Shown here: positions 63,376-64,000 of the stretch, piece after piece | How the letters are laid out: every line of letters starts with the position of its first letter | Numbering within the stretch: position 1 is the stretch's first letter | From: Isoetes taiwanensis | Lineage: Eukaryota > Streptophyta > Lycopodiopsida > Isoetales > Isoetaceae | DNA length: 64,000 nucleotides | Reading direction: 5' to 3' | NCBI GenBank assembly: GCA_021234155.1 | Contig: JAJEKV010000004.1 | Coordinates: forward strand, 9,862,109 to 9,926,108 | Program-made: the position numbers and the translations under genes | The notes under the pieces: generated by a model | What the model saw: the letters and a program-made list of their open reading frames with translations, nothing else | Database searches by the model: none | What the model was told of the DNA's origin: nothing

Positions 63376-63919
63376 GCCAAGCTAACCCGACATTGCTGCA
63401 ATATACTCTCTCGATCTCCTCCAATATATGGATAGAGATTATGCAATACAACAGCGTTGGGGCGTCGGAAGGCAACCGTCGTGCGCAACACCTTGTTTTA
63501 TTGCGATACAAAGGTAAATTCAATTGTAAAAACTAGTCATGCAGAACACAAGGGGAGGGAAGGGAATGAGAAAGACAGACCACATTTGGAACCATAATAC
63601 AATGATGAGAATAGGGGTAGCAAAAACTAGGGATTAATGATGTAGGATGAGGAAGCCAAAAGAAGTTCCAAGGAGCTAGCATCAAAAGGCCCCATCCAAG
63701 GAACCAGAAATAGGCAATTGTTTCTGGGAAATTTTTATCTAGAAGGTTTGGAACTGGCAAGGTGTTGATAGTTTCCTCTAAATTATCATGAATGCGAAGT
63801 TGTTCCTCTAGAAGAGATTCTTTAATATCGTGATTGCAGATCGTTCAAACCTCTTAATAAATGATATCGGATTAGAATATTTAGGTTGTTATGGAAGGCC
63901 TTCCTCAAATGAATATCTA

Positions 63920-64000
63920 GCATAAATAACAGGGAGTTTCTTTTGTATTTTTGTTCGTTGTATTTCACAAGGTCTACTAATCGATTAGTATTCATGGATT
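63920..64000 (+). repeat. Dispersed repeat module A, copy 3 (cut by window edge)
   Basis: GCATAAATAACAGGGAG, then TTGTATTTTTGTTCG and CACAAGG, then TACTAATC match the start of copies 1 and 2, with more divergence. Confidence 0.75.

Overview
This window looks like nuclear DNA from a large, repeat-rich land-plant genome. It carries three intact multi-exon plant housekeeping genes, one with a plastid transit peptide, plus a degenerate PLS-type PPR gene. These lie among decayed LINE, Copia and hAT elements, MITEs and foldback repeats. The gene forms suit any land plant. The transposon-heavy context and short introns would fit a fern or another large-genome seed-free plant, but the species cannot be fixed from the sequence. 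I found no rRNA or convincing functional tRNA gene and no CRISPR array.

Layout. 1-3.4 kb: minus-strand LINE copy running off the left edge. 3.37-5.5 kb: dispersed repeat modules and tandem repeats. 5.5-9.6 kb: mostly unassigned, with one possible minus-strand exon. 9.6-16 kb: a 202-bp MITE, two ~770-bp direct repeats with conserved hairpins, local duplications, and a 907-bp hAT-like element with a perfect 8-bp target duplication. 17.8-20.8 kb: a ~330-bp inverted duplication and a minus-strand hAT transposase pseudogene, itself split by a 215-bp hAT MITE. 23.0-24.0 kb: sugar-phosphate phosphatase gene (SGPP type, 4 exons). 25.3-27.3 kb: plastid coproporphyrinogen III oxidase (8 exons). 27.6-29.3 kb: a terminal-inverted-repeat element and an unusual double hairpin. 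29.4-32.8 kb: a second LINE of the same family as the first. 33-40 kb: repeat relics and no clear gene. 40.4-43.3 kb: a third, L1-type LINE relic. 43.4-50.8 kb: a Copia retrotransposon split by a 2.16-kb insertion. 51.9-53.9 kb: KTI12/DRL1 (9 exons), with an apparent AT-AC minor-spliceosome intron and a GC-AG intron. 54-58.6 kb: unidentified possible exons and a desaturase-like motif. 58.6-59.5 kb: frameshifted PPR pseudogene. 59.5-64 kb: tandem repeats, a retroelement primer-binding site, a tRNA-like SINE and the start of another dispersed repeat.

The three intact genes are all on the minus strand and belong to different pathways: sugar-phosphate hydrolysis, tetrapyrrole synthesis, and Elongator-linked tRNA modification. 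Nothing suggests they act together. I reconstructed their exons by hand. In each gene every junction keeps the frame and the total length matches the plant family (238, 398 and 300 residues).
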